DNA of 64,000 nt. It comes from an uncultured Gammaproteobacteria bacterium (GTDB lineage: Bacteria; Pseudomonadota; Gammaproteobacteria; Ga0077536). Within the stretch, counting starts at the first letter, position 1, and each line of letters opens with the position of its first letter. Below the pieces are notes generated by a model. It did not search any database, was not told the origin of the DNA, and saw only the letters and a program-made list of their open reading frames with translations. Shown piece after piece: positions 45,877 to 56,795 of this stretch. The stretch covers positions 87,677 through 151,676 of the forward strand of contig CALKCL010000005.1 in assembly GCA_938082545.1 (NCBI GenBank). Reading direction: 5' to 3'. Position numbers and translations under genes: made by a program.

Positions 45877-46031
45877 TTGGATGGAACTCCTTCACTATAG
45901 CAAGCCAACATATTGAAGACTGCTTATGCTTGTAAAGAAAATAGATTACCAAAAAGTGTACCTTCGAGCCATGACTATTTTTAATTCAGCCCGTGATGCT
46001 AAAAAAGTAAGTAGTCACTTTTGTTAAAACC

Positions 46032-48440
<2,409 letters not shown>

Positions 48441-49517
48441 TTAGTGTGGACATCTTTTATGAAGTTGTTCCGCGTGAAACACTTTTTCTATATCATGAGA
48501 AAACCCTAAAAGCTCTTCTTCTCGTATCGCCGTAAAAACAGTTTGCCCTTTTTGTTTTCCAAAACCTTCCATGGCCAACTGTATTAATCTATCATCAAGC
48601 TCTGCCGCTAGGTCATCTACCAATATTACCGGATTTTTTGCTGTTTTACTTGTAATAAAATCCGCCAATGACAACAAAACTCCACACACCAAGAATTTAG
48701 CCTGCCCTCGCGACAGCTCCGGTGCTATCGCTCCGTGTGGAGCATGAAACGACACATCTGCACGGTGAACGCCTACTGAGGTGTACCCTAAATTCTGGTC
48801 TCTTTCTCTTGACGCACACAGATGCGCCCGATAACCTGTTTCTTTTGACCACCCTGGAAAATATTTCAACATTAAAGGGCCAAAGACCTCTTTTAGGGCG
48901 TCTCCAGCTAAAGACTTGTTTATTTCAGAAACTATCTCTTGGCGACTGCGGTCAATACTGCTTCCCAGCTCCACCAACAGCTCATCCCATTCCCCGTGGA
49001 GTTTCCCAAAGCGACCGTTTCTTAATGATTCATTCCTCTGGCGCAACGCCCTGCTATAAGCCTTCCACACAGTCACATATTCTGGTTCCACGTGGAACAT
49101 GGTTCTGTCAATTAAAGCTCTTCGGTTGCTAGGACCTTCCGTTAATAGATTTGCTGCTCTTGAATTAACGATTACGGTAGGTATTCTTTGTGCCAAAAAA
49201 GAAGCTTTTTTACACACCTGCTGATCTATTAAAATCTCCGTAGATTTTTTTGTTTTACGCACAATAATTGTCGACTCGTCTAAACCTTCGTCTTCAATAA
49301 TTGCTTTAATCGATACTCCCAGAGCACCTTTTTTTACGATATCTTGCGTTTTGTTAGAAATAAAGGATTTTCCTAACGCTGCTAGGCTAAGAGCTTCTAG
49401 AAGAGTTGTTTTCCCTGTACCGTTTCCTCCCCAAATTAACGTCGTCTTAGGCCCTAACGTCAGCTCTATTTGCTCAAAACACCGCAAATTATTGATTGTT
49501 AGTTGCTTAAATCGCAT
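48441..49517 (-). CDS. recF: DNA replication and repair protein RecF
   Basis: SMC-like ATPase that loads RecA at gaps with RecO and RecR. The protein has 358 residues. The N-terminus RFKQLTINNLRCFEQIEL leads to Walker A WGGNGTGKTTLLEALS. The signature region is LSRGQAKFLVCGVLLSLADF, and Walker B is PVILVDDLAAELDD. It stands between dnaN (13-base gap) and gyrB, the classical dnaA-dnaN-recF-gyrB order. Confidence 0.96.
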   Translation of the reverse strand: MRFKQLTINNLRCFEQIELTLGPKTTLIWGGNGTGKTTLLEALSLAALGKSFISNKTQDIVKKGALGVSIKAIIEDEGLDESTIIVRKTKKSTEILIDQQVCKKASFLAQRIPTVIVNSRAANLLTEGPSNRRALIDRTMFHVEPEYVTVWKAYSRALRQRNESLRNGRFGKLHGEWDELLVELGSSIDRSRQEIVSEINKSLAGDALKEVFGPLMLKYFPGWSKETGYRAHLCASRERDQNLGYTSVGVHRADVSFHAPHGAIAPELSRGQAKFLVCGVLLSLADFITSKTAKNPVILVDDLAAELDDRLIQLAMEGFGKQKGQTVFTAIREEELLGFSHDIEKVFHAEQLHKRCPH

Positions 49518-49530
49518 CTTATAACTTCAA

Positions 49531-50634
49531 CTAAAGTCGCATCGGCATTACCACGTATTGTGTTTTAAGATTTTCAGGATCACGGACTAGACAGCTATGG
49601 TTTGCATCAATAATATCCAATCTCACTATATCAGATCGTATAATACCCAAGACGTCGAGTAGATAAGCTACATTGAAACCAACCTCTAATTCTCCCCCAT
49701 CGTATTCTATTGAAAACTCCTCTTCTGCTTCTTCCTTTTCTGGATTATGAGCAATAGCCACAATAGAATTTTTAGTCAAATTAAGTCTAATCCCTCGAAA
49801 TTTCTCATTGGAGAGTATAGATGTTCTTGTCAGCACTCCTTTTAAGTTATTCCTATCCGCAAGGATGAAATCACCCGCATCTGGCGGAATTACACGCTTA
49901 TAATCAGGGAAATTACCTTCTAACAGCTTGGTTTTCATTCGTTGAGAACCAATGTGTACGCTTAAATGGCTTTTATTAATCCGCACCTCTAGTTCGTCTT
50001 CTTCACTGTTTTGTAGGAGACGAAGTAACTCCAAAATTCCCTTTCTAGGGACAATTACAGACAGATCCTCTGCGATTTCTATTTCAGCTTCCTTCTCACT
50101 CAACGCCAAACGATGACCATCAGTAGCTACAGCTCTTATTTGTTTTGCATTGAACTCAAGCAATAATCCGTTTAAGTAATAACGGACATCTTGGGACGCC
50201 ATTGAAAAAGTAGTTTCTTCAAACAACTGGATTAGAACCCTTTTTTGCATATTAAATTTTAAAGTAGGACTTATTTCACTGGTTGCCGGGTATTCTTCTG
50301 CTGGTAGTTTCATGAGAGTGAATTTACTACGACCAGAAGTTAGTTTTGCTTGATTTTTAAAGTCTTCAATAAGAATACTAGCGTCGTTCGGAAGTGCCTT
50401 ACAGATCTCTAGTAATTTCCTGGCCGGTAAAACCATACTTCCAGTTTCTAGAGCCGAATAACCTAACTCACTGACTAATTCTACTTCTAGATCGGTTGCC
50501 GTTATCCGCAACTGCTCTGCTTCCGCCACAAACAAAAGATTGGCTAAAATAGATTGGCTCTGCTTCCGCTCAACAAACAAATTACTCGACTGGAGTATTG
50601 GTAATAATATATCTTTAGAGATCTGTATTTTCAT
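49531..50634 (-). CDS. dnaN: DNA polymerase III beta sliding clamp
   Basis: Ring-shaped processivity clamp, 367 residues, with three similar domains. Seen are MKIQISKDILLPILQ, ANLLFVAEAEQLRITATDLEVEL, FTLMKLPAEEYP, RAVATDGHRLALSE in the second domain and the C-terminal VVMPMRL that forms part of the peptide-binding pocket. It lies downstream of dnaA with a 176-base gap that contains DnaA boxes. Confidence 0.98.
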   Translation of the reverse strand: MKIQISKDILLPILQSSNLFVERKQSQSILANLLFVAEAEQLRITATDLEVELVSELGYSALETGSMVLPARKLLEICKALPNDASILIEDFKNQAKLTSGRSKFTLMKLPAEEYPATSEISPTLKFNMQKRVLIQLFEETTFSMASQDVRYYLNGLLLEFNAKQIRAVATDGHRLALSEKEAEIEIAEDLSVIVPRKGILELLRLLQNSEEDELEVRINKSHLSVHIGSQRMKTKLLEGNFPDYKRVIPPDAGDFILADRNNLKGVLTRTSILSNEKFRGIRLNLTKNSIVAIAHNPEKEEAEEEFSIEYDGGELEVGFNVAYLLDVLGIIRSDIVRLDIIDANHSCLVRDPENLKTQYVVMPMRL

Positions 50635-50736
50635 ATTATTATTGTTATTAGGGGTCAGTTTAGCGGGGATAAGTTTTTAATGCCTGTGTATCAATAGCTT
50701 AGTCTTGATCTTAGGGTGTTAATAATCCTCACATTA

Positions 50737-50745
50737 TGTGTATAA
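50737..50745 (-). promoter_or_regulatory. DnaA box between dnaA and dnaN
   Basis: TGTGTATAA on the plus strand is TTATACACA on the minus strand, which fits the consensus TTWTNCACA exactly. It lies in the AT-rich dnaA-dnaN gap and is spaced 11 bases (start to start) from the next box-like site. Confidence 0.7.
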
Positions 50746-50747
50746 CC

Positions 50748-50756
50748 TGAGGATAA
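50748..50756 (-). promoter_or_regulatory. DnaA box-like site, one mismatch
   Basis: TGAGGATAA reads TTATCCTCA on the minus strand, one base off TTATCCACA. It is 11 bases from the perfect box at 50737, about one helical turn, and is followed by an A-rich and then T-rich tract (50754-50775) that could be an unwinding element. Confidence 0.5.
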
Positions 50757-50804
50757 AAAAAACTATTTTTTTTCTTTTCGCTTACATTCCCTTTTTATAA
50801 CAAG

Positions 50805-50813
50805 TTATCCTCA
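50805..50813 (+). promoter_or_regulatory. DnaA box-like site at the dnaA stop
   Basis: TTATCCTCA, one base off consensus, in the opposite orientation to the copy at 50748 and overlapping the last codons of dnaA (its stop is at 50811). Together with the sites at 50737 and 50748 it makes a small cluster in the 176-base gap. Confidence 0.45.
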
Positions 50814-52157
50814 TGAAGTTAGTGTTCTTTCTAAATTGCTGTAATCTTCTTTAATCTTATTATCAAGAAGACGTAATTCAGCAATTTTTTTGTTTGCGTG
50901 AATTACTGTAGAGTGATCTCGACCGCCAAAAGCATCTCCTATTTCAGGGAGGCTATGACTAGTAAGATCCTTTGACAAAGTCATGGCCATTTGACGAGGC
51001 CTAGCTATAGATCTACTCCTTCTTTTAGACAACAGATCCGACACCCTTATTTTATAATATTCAGCGACCGTTTTCTGAATATTTTCCATAGTCACCAATC
51101 TGTCTTGCATCGCTAAAAGGTCTCGTAAAGCTTCTTTTGCAAAATCTATATTAATAGGATTTCCAGTGAAGTGAGCGTTCGCTATCACTCTATGTAGCGC
51201 TCCTTCAAGCTCTCTTATATTAGATCTAAAACGTTTTCCTATAAAAAACGCAACTTCGTGAGGAAGGTTGATGTTGCCCAATTGAGCTTTTTTCATGAGG
51301 ATTGCGACACGAGTCTCTAATTCTGGAGGCTCGACCGCAACGGTTAAGCCCCAGCCAAATCTTGATTTAAGTCGCTCCTCTACACCATCAACTTCTCGAG
51401 GGTATCTATCGCAGGTAAGTACTATTTGTTGGTCCCCTTCAAGCAAGGCATTAAAGGTATGGAAAAATTCCTCTTGTGAGCGCTCCTTCCCTGAGAAAAA
51501 CTGAATATCATCAATTAATAAAGCATCGACTGAACGATAGTATCTCTTAAATTCGTTAATTTTATTATGCTGTAGAGCCTTAACCATGTCTGCTACAAAC
51601 CTTTCCGAATGCAGATAAACAGCAGTGAGTGGCTTTTTTGTATTTGATTTAATTAAGTTTCCCACCGCATGCATTAGATGCGTCTTTCCTAGACCGACAC
51701 CTCCGCAAATAAATAGCGGGTTGTATGCTTTTCCGGGGTTGCTCGCGACCTGCAAGGACGCTGCCCGAGCCAGTTGATTAGATTTTCCTTCAACAAAAGA
51801 ATCAAAACTTAGTTCATTCCTTAAGCCGCGGCTTCGGTTTATTGTTTTAATCTGCTTGGGTTTCTCAGCAGCGCTGGCGTCAGTGTATTTAGCAGGGAAA
51901 GCCAAGTTTTTTTGGGTACTGCTGCCAACATTAAGTGAGATAGCTATACTTGTGCTGGAAATAGAGGAAACAATCGCTTTTATCTGATTGAGATGATTAT
52001 TTTGAACCCAATCGTAAACGAAGCGGTTAGGCGCAAAGAGCTCAAGGATTTGATCGTGGATCTCTGCCTGTAAAGGGCAGATCCAAGTATTAAACTGCTG
52101 TGAAGACAGTTCTTTTTCTAGCTGTATTAAACATTTATCCCAAAGTTCATTTGTCAC
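50811..52157 (-). CDS. dnaA: Chromosomal replication initiator DnaA
   Basis: Initiates replication by binding DnaA boxes and melting the origin. The protein has 448 residues and a GTG start. Domain I starts with [22 protein letters not shown]. Domain III has [19 protein letters not shown] (Walker A), [12 protein letters not shown] (Walker B) and [10 protein letters not shown]. Domain IV, the DNA-binding part, contains [26 protein letters not shown] and [15 protein letters not shown]. It diverges from rpmH. A perfect DnaA box overlaps its probable promoter. Confidence 0.98.
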   Translation of the reverse strand: MTNELWDKCLIQLEKELSSQQFNTWICPLQAEIHDQILELFAPNRFVYDWVQNNHLNQIKAIVSSISSTSIAISLNVGSSTQKNLAFPAKYTDASAAEKPKQIKTINRSRGLRNELSFDSFVEGKSNQLARAASLQVASNPGKAYNPLFICGGVGLGKTHLMHAVGNLIKSNTKKPLTAVYLHSERFVADMVKALQHNKINEFKRYYRSVDALLIDDIQFFSGKERSQEEFFHTFNALLEGDQQIVLTCDRYPREVDGVEERLKSRFGWGLTVAVEPPELETRVAILMKKAQLGNINLPHEVAFFIGKRFRSNIRELEGALHRVIANAHFTGNPINIDFAKEALRDLLAMQDRLVTMENIQKTVAEYYKIRVSDLLSKRRSRSIARPRQMAMTLSKDLTSHSLPEIGDAFGGRDHSTVIHANKKIAELRLLDNKIKEDYSNLERTLTS

Positions 52158-52166
52158 GGTAGTTTT

Positions 52167-52175
52167 TTATCCAGA
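52167..52175 (+). promoter_or_regulatory. DnaA box-like site upstream of dnaA
   Basis: TTATCCAGA differs at one base from TTATCCACA. It is 10 bases upstream of the dnaA start codon, in the dnaA-rpmH gap, where it could add to autoregulation. Confidence 0.4.
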
Positions 52176-52207
52176 AGTCACGAAGTTCATACCACTAAGG
52201 CTTTGAG

Positions 52208-52237
52208 TGTATACGCGTTCTTTAAACTTATCCACAA
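52208..52237 (-). promoter_or_regulatory. Candidate dnaA promoter
   Basis: On the minus strand, -35 TTGTGG (52232-52237) and -10 TATACA (52208-52213) are separated by 18 bases and lie about 50 bases upstream of the dnaA GTG. The -35 region is overlapped by the perfect DnaA box at 52228-52236. Confidence 0.5.
52228..52236 (+). promoter_or_regulatory. Perfect DnaA box in the dnaA-rpmH gap
   Basis: TTATCCACA, identical to the high-affinity R1/R4 boxes of E. coli oriC. It overlaps the -35 region of the candidate dnaA promoter, a classical arrangement for DnaA autorepression, and is part of the 169-base gap that in pseudomonads is the origin. Confidence 0.8.
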
Positions 52238-52268
52238 GCAGGAGAGTAACTAATGCGCTTTCTTATAT

Positions 52269-52298
52269 TTGACATTTAGGGCTCTTTCTGACTACTAT
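52269..52298 (+). promoter_or_regulatory. Sigma-70-type promoter of rpmH
   Basis: -35 TTGACA (52269-52274), a perfect match, and -10 TACTAT (52293-52298) at 18-base spacing. The rpmH ATG follows 28 bases after the -10 box. It would drive rpmH-rnpA-yidC. Confidence 0.75.
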
Positions 52299-52326
52299 TC
52301 GCGCCCTTTTATGGATTTAATTAAAG

Positions 52327-52461
52327 ATGAAACATACATTTCAACCAAACACTTTAAAGCGTTCCAAGAAACATGGGTTCCGAGCGCGAATGAAGACTAA
52401 GGGTGGTAGGCGAATAATTGCTGCACGCCGAGCCAAGGGACGGCATCAGCTAACAGCGTAA
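52327..52461 (+). CDS. rpmH: 50S ribosomal protein L34
   Basis: 44-residue basic protein: [20 protein letters not shown], then [24 protein letters not shown]. It starts at the ATG at 52327 and ends at TAA 52461. Genes for L34 and RNase P protein next to dnaA are near-universal in bacteria. It is too short for many ORF finders. Confidence 0.98.
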   Translation: MKHTFQPNTLKRSKKHGFRARMKTKGGRRIIAARRAKGRHQLTA

Positions 52462-52473
52462 GTAGCTTTGTTA

Positions 52474-52863
52474 ATGCCAACACCTCCTTTCGATAACGTC
52501 TTTCCTCGGAAGATGAAAATGACATCCGGCAACGACTTCAAAAGAATTTTGAGAAAAGGGCAATGTCAAAAAACGAAAGCATTTAACCTTTACTATTATG
52601 CCAATGATTTAGGGTATCCTCGCTTAGGCCTGTCGGTTAGTAAGCGCGTTTCAAACAAAGCAACGGTCCGCAACAAAATTAAAAGAGTAATCCGAGAAGC
52701 GTTCAGGTGTAATGCAACTCTCCTTTCTCCGGCGGATTATTTCTTTAATGTGAAGCCTAATTCGAACATGAAAGGCTTTGGGGTAATAAAAAGTGCAGTC
52801 GCTTACTCTCTTGATAAAAAAACAATTTGCAATATTAATATGAACAATCAGGGTAAAAACTAA
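52474..52863 (+). CDS. rnpA: Ribonuclease P protein component
   Basis: Basic cofactor of RNase P, which trims the 5' ends of tRNA. The protein has 129 residues from the ATG at 52474; a TTG at 52468 gives two more residues. Seen are FPRKMKMTSGNDFKRILRKG, RLGLSVSKRVSNKATVRNKIKRVIREAFR (the RNR signature). Its stop overlaps the yidC start in TAATG. The yidD gene that normally lies between rnpA and yidC is missing. Confidence 0.95.
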   Translation: MPTPPFDNVFPRKMKMTSGNDFKRILRKGQCQKTKAFNLYYYANDLGYPRLGLSVSKRVSNKATVRNKIKRVIREAFRCNATLLSPADYFFNVKPNSNMKGFGVIKSAVAYSLDKKTICNINMNNQGKN

Positions 52864-54506
52864 TGGAAAATGTGCGTTTTTTTCTGATTTTAGCGGTAAG
52901 TTTCCTCGGGCTATTGATTTACCAGAAATGGCAGGAAGACTATATGGTAAATGTGTCACCACAGGCGGTGAATGGCGTTCCTCAGTTGCAAGAATTTAAT
53001 TCACAAACAGGGGGCTCAGTCCCCTTCATAGACCCACAATTTCAGGCTGATTCTGAGTCTCCTATTCCCTCCTTCGAACCCGAAGCAGACTCCGAAATTA
53101 CAGTAGAGACTGATTTATTGTCAGTTGTTATTTCAAGTAAAGGGGGGACCTTAGATAGCATTACTTTGAAGGATTATCCGATTGATCCAAAGATACCAGA
53201 CGACGCAGTGGAACTGTTGGCTAATAAAACAAGCCGCACCTTTATCCATCAAGGGGGGTTAGCCGGTAGCAAGGGTTTGCCTACGCACAATGACATCTAC
53301 TCTTTCGAGAGAACCGCTTATAAATTTAATAGAGATGAAGACGAATTAGTCGTTCCGTTGTATTGGACGAATAAACAGGGGATTACTCTTCAAAAAAACT
53401 ATATTTTCAAAAGAGGTAGTTACTTAATAGATATTGAATATAAAGTATTCAACAAGTCACCTGACAGCCTTAAAGTTCACCAGTATGCGCAATTGAAACG
53501 GAACAAAGAGTCATCAAGACAAGGAATGTTATATCTGTTTAGTGGCGCCGCCCTTTCTACTCCGGAGAAAAGATATGAAAAGTATGACTATGGTGACTTA
53601 GAAAAAGCACCAATTAATGTAAGTGCGAAAGAGTCTTGGATTGCAGTAATGGAACATTATTTTGTTGCTGCATTGATACCTGAGAAAGAATCGGAGAATC
53701 AGTATTACTCCAAAACAAACACGGCAGAAGTATTTACTGTTGGGTTTTATAGTCAAGCTAAAACTATAGGGGTAAACGAACAAGGTTCCTTGCTTAGTAG
53801 CTTTTATGCCGGACCTAAAAGGCACGAGCTGCTTGAACCTTTGGCCACGGGGCTTCAATTAACAGTAGATTATGGAATGTTATGGTTTATAGCTAAACCC
53901 TTATTCATTGTTCTGAATTTTATTAATGACAAGCTGGACAACTGGGGCTGGGCAATCATTATATTAACTATTCTGCTTAAGCTTTTATTTTATCCTCTGG
54001 CAGCTGCCGGCTATAGATCAATGGCAAATATGAGACGTGTCCAACCGAAGCTTTTGGCCCTAAAAGAGCGGTATTCAGATGATAAAGCTCAATTAAATAA
54101 AGATATGATGAAACTCTATAAAGAAGAGCGCATCAATCCCCTTGGTGGTTGTCTTCCTATGCTTGTTCAGATACCTTTTTTCATAGCGCTATACTGGGTC
54201 TTATTGGAAAGTGTCGAGATGAGACAAGCTCCGTTTATCTTGTGGATCACTGATTTGTCGAGCATGGATCCGTTTTATGTTCTGCCCTTGCTTATGGGGG
54301 TTAGTATGTGGTTCCAACAGAAGCTAAACCCAGCTCCAATTGACCCCACACAAGCTAAGGTTATGAAAATTCTACCTTTTGTGTTTACAGGTTTCTTCGC
54401 TTTTTTCCCTTCCGGCCTAGTGTTATATTGGTTGGTAAATAACTTGTTATCGATTGCTCAGCAATGGCGCATTACTCGAATGATAGAAAATTCTCACGGC
54501 ACTTGA
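52863..54506 (+). CDS. yidC: Membrane protein insertase YidC
   Basis: Inserts and folds inner-membrane proteins with or without SecYEG. The protein has 547 residues. An N-terminal anchor (FFLILAVSFLGLLIYQKW) is followed by the large periplasmic domain of Gram-negative YidC (about residues 40-340) and then five hydrophobic segments starting at TVDYGMLWFIAKPLFIVLNF. Conserved are KLLFYPLAAAGYRSMANMRRVQPK, YKEERINPLGGCLPMLVQIPFFIALYWVL and the end PSGLVLYWLVNNLLSIAQQW. It is coupled to rnpA and followed by mnmE 16 bases on. Confidence 0.97.
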   Translation: MENVRFFLILAVSFLGLLIYQKWQEDYMVNVSPQAVNGVPQLQEFNSQTGGSVPFIDPQFQADSESPIPSFEPEADSEITVETDLLSVVISSKGGTLDSITLKDYPIDPKIPDDAVELLANKTSRTFIHQGGLAGSKGLPTHNDIYSFERTAYKFNRDEDELVVPLYWTNKQGITLQKNYIFKRGSYLIDIEYKVFNKSPDSLKVHQYAQLKRNKESSRQGMLYLFSGAALSTPEKRYEKYDYGDLEKAPINVSAKESWIAVMEHYFVAALIPEKESENQYYSKTNTAEVFTVGFYSQAKTIGVNEQGSLLSSFYAGPKRHELLEPLATGLQLTVDYGMLWFIAKPLFIVLNFINDKLDNWGWAIIILTILLKLLFYPLAAAGYRSMANMRRVQPKLLALKERYSDDKAQLNKDMMKLYKEERINPLGGCLPMLVQIPFFIALYWVLLESVEMRQAPFILWITDLSSMDPFYVLPLLMGVSMWFQQKLNPAPIDPTQAKVMKILPFVFTGFFAFFPSGLVLYWLVNNLLSIAQQWRITRMIENSHGT

Positions 54507-54522
54507 TTTACGTGTAAATATA

Positions 54523-55872
54523 TTGAGCACAGATGAAACGATTGTTGCGGTTTCAACGCCACCAGGTCGAGGTGGAATAGGGATTGTGCGTGTTTCGGGG
54601 CAGGAAGCATTCACTATATCCAAAATAATCTGTAAAACTCCTCCCAGTAAAGTGAGACATGCAACTCTGTCGGCTTTCATTAATAACTCAGGCAGTAAAA
54701 TTGACACTGGGATTGTTCTTTATTATGCAGGTCCTCATTCATATACGGGAGAGGATCTGGTTGAGATTCAAGCTCACGGGAACCCACTTATATTAGACGA
54801 GCTCGTTAGGGCATTTTGTTGTCACCAGGCAAGGATCGCACGGCCCGGAGAATTTACAGAAAGGGCCTTTCGAAACAACAAAATAGATCTGTCTCAAGCA
54901 GAGGCTGTAGCAGATGTGATAAATTCACAAACGATCAGGGCGGTTAAGTCCGCGCAGAGATCTATGAGTGGAGAATTTGGTGCAATTGTCCAACAGTTAA
55001 TACAACAAATACAAATGACTAGGGCCGAGTTAGAGGCCGCGATTGATTTTTCGGATGAGGTCGTTTCGAATGACGTACTAAAGGGGCAGAAGAACAAGAA
55101 CAAATGTTTAATTTCTGCCTTGGTAAAATTAGAAAAACGATCTCTGCTCGGTGCCCGCTTAACCGAAGGTCTGAAGGTGGTGATTGCAGGTGCTCCAAAT
55201 GCTGGAAAATCGTCACTTTTAAATAAATTAGCAGACTCAGATCGAGCTATTGTATCGGATATTCCTGGGACAACCAGAGATACTGTTGAATTTGATACAA
55301 ATATAGAAGGTGTGCCCGTACGAATTTGCGATACTGCAGGGATACACGAGAGCAATGATGTTATAGAAAAAGAGGGGATAAGGCGGACAATACAAATCTT
55401 GGACACCGCTGATATCATAATCCATCTAATGGGCGCGGGAGTTTCGGAGCCTTATGTTGGAGAGGAGATAGGTTTAAAAGCGCCGGTTGGTTGTAAAACA
55501 GTAAGAGTATTCAATAAGATAGACCAGTATCCAGAGGTGAAATTAAAGTACGCTAGTCAGGAACAAACCCCAGTATTTGTCTCAGCTCTCACTGGTGAGG
55601 GCATAGATGATCTTCGGCGTGCAATTCTATCGGCATCCGATACAGCCGAGATCTCTGAAAATGAAATTACGGCTCGTTCTCGGCATGTAGTGGCGCTAAA
55701 AAAAGCTTTAGTGCATTTGCGCTCGATTTCACAAGACTCCTTTCTGAAAAGTCCCGAGTTAGTCTCCGAAAATTACAGAAATGCCATTCAAGCACTCGAC
55801 GTAATTTCAGGGCGTTATAGTACTGAAGACATGTTGGGCGATATTTTTTCTAAATTTTGTATCGGTAAATGA
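54523..55872 (+). CDS. mnmE: tRNA modification GTPase MnmE (TTG start)
   Basis: With MnmG installs the 5-carboxymethylaminomethyl group on wobble uridine. The protein has 449 residues. The start fits TTG at 54523 (STDETIVAVSTPPGRGGIGIVRVSG matches the family N-terminus), there is no in-frame ATG nearby, and no clear Shine-Dalgarno is visible. The G domain has GAPNAGKSSLLNKL, DIPGTTRDTVE, DTAGIHE and NKID. The C-terminus ends FCIGK with the reactive cysteine. Standard position after yidC. Confidence 0.96.
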   Translation: MSTDETIVAVSTPPGRGGIGIVRVSGQEAFTISKIICKTPPSKVRHATLSAFINNSGSKIDTGIVLYYAGPHSYTGEDLVEIQAHGNPLILDELVRAFCCHQARIARPGEFTERAFRNNKIDLSQAEAVADVINSQTIRAVKSAQRSMSGEFGAIVQQLIQQIQMTRAELEAAIDFSDEVVSNDVLKGQKNKNKCLISALVKLEKRSLLGARLTEGLKVVIAGAPNAGKSSLLNKLADSDRAIVSDIPGTTRDTVEFDTNIEGVPVRICDTAGIHESNDVIEKEGIRRTIQILDTADIIIHLMGAGVSEPYVGEEIGLKAPVGCKTVRVFNKIDQYPEVKLKYASQEQTPVFVSALTGEGIDDLRRAILSASDTAEISENEITARSRHVVALKKALVHLRSISQDSFLKSPELVSENYRNAIQALDVISGRYSTEDMLGDIFSKFCIGK

Positions 55873-55891
55873 GACAGCAACGGCCCCTCCA

Positions 55892-56794
55892 ATGTTTGAT
55901 CGGATACTGGTAGTAACCCTAAGCAATATCGGTGATGCAGCGATGACTACGCCTGTATTCGAGACTTTGCATCAGCTATACCCAAATTCTGTAATTGATA
56001 TTGTCGGAGACGAAAGGTCTTCGGGGATTTTTCTAGGTGCCCCTTATTTGGGGGTAACTTATCATCGTAGGAAAAAAGCCTCCCTGTGGGAAAACATGCG
56101 GTTAGTCGGAAGGCTAAGGCGGCAAAAATATGACCTTATTGTTGATTTAAGAACAAACCTTATACCAATACTTTTGCGTGGGAAAAGACGTTTTTATAAG
56201 AGATCTCGAAGTGGTGTTTCCCAGCACTCCGTGGAAGAGCATATGAGTGCGATTTTATCTTTACTCAATAAAGAGTTTAAAACGCCACCGTGTAAAATTT
56301 ATATTGATAAAGAAGAAGCTCGAAAAGCACGAGCCGCGGTGTCTACTATTCCACAAGGGCGATGGCTGGCCGTGGCACCGGGTGCAAATTGGCCAGGGAA
56401 AAAATGGGCAGCCGCCCGGTATCGTGAGTTAATATTTAAATTAGATGGTCAATTTGATGCAGTTTTACTGCTTGGAATAGAAGGTGATAGCCTGGAAGAA
56501 ATAGAAACAAGTATGACACCCATCTTTGACTTTACGGGGAAAACCAATCTCAGTTTAGTTAAAGTTCTGCTGTCTAAATCTTCTTTTTTCATTGGCAATG
56601 ATTCTGGCTTAGGGCATCTGGCTGCTTCGCTTAGCGTGCCAACACTTACACTTTTTGGCTCAGGAAATCCAGATCGTTACAGGCCGATCAGTATGACGTC
56701 ATCTGTGTTAGTGGCGCCAGAAAATGATTTGGGTAAGCTGACACCGGATTTTGTTTTTGAAGCGATGTTGCCCCACCTCAAAAAGGGGAGATAA
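55892..56794 (+). CDS. Glycosyltransferase family 9 (heptosyltransferase-like)
   Basis: Probable ADP-heptose:LPS heptosyltransferase-like enzyme, 300 residues. The N-terminus LVVTLSNIGDAAMTTPVFETL and the donor-binding FIGNDSGLGHLAASLSVPTLTLFGSGNPDRYRP are typical of family GT9. The acceptor cannot be told from sequence alone. It is followed after 1 base by a family GT4 gene, so both probably act on the same surface glycan. Confidence 0.88.
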   Translation: MFDRILVVTLSNIGDAAMTTPVFETLHQLYPNSVIDIVGDERSSGIFLGAPYLGVTYHRRKKASLWENMRLVGRLRRQKYDLIVDLRTNLIPILLRGKRRFYKRSRSGVSQHSVEEHMSAILSLLNKEFKTPPCKIYIDKEEARKARAAVSTIPQGRWLAVAPGANWPGKKWAAARYRELIFKLDGQFDAVLLLGIEGDSLEEIETSMTPIFDFTGKTNLSLVKVLLSKSSFFIGNDSGLGHLAASLSVPTLTLFGSGNPDRYRPISMTSSVLVAPENDLGKLTPDFVFEAMLPHLKKGR

Positions 56795-56795
56795 A

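Noticed and set aside
45900-46000. Possible BirA operator upstream of bioB
   Set aside because: One half resembles TTTACAA, but the expected inverted half at the right spacing is missing.
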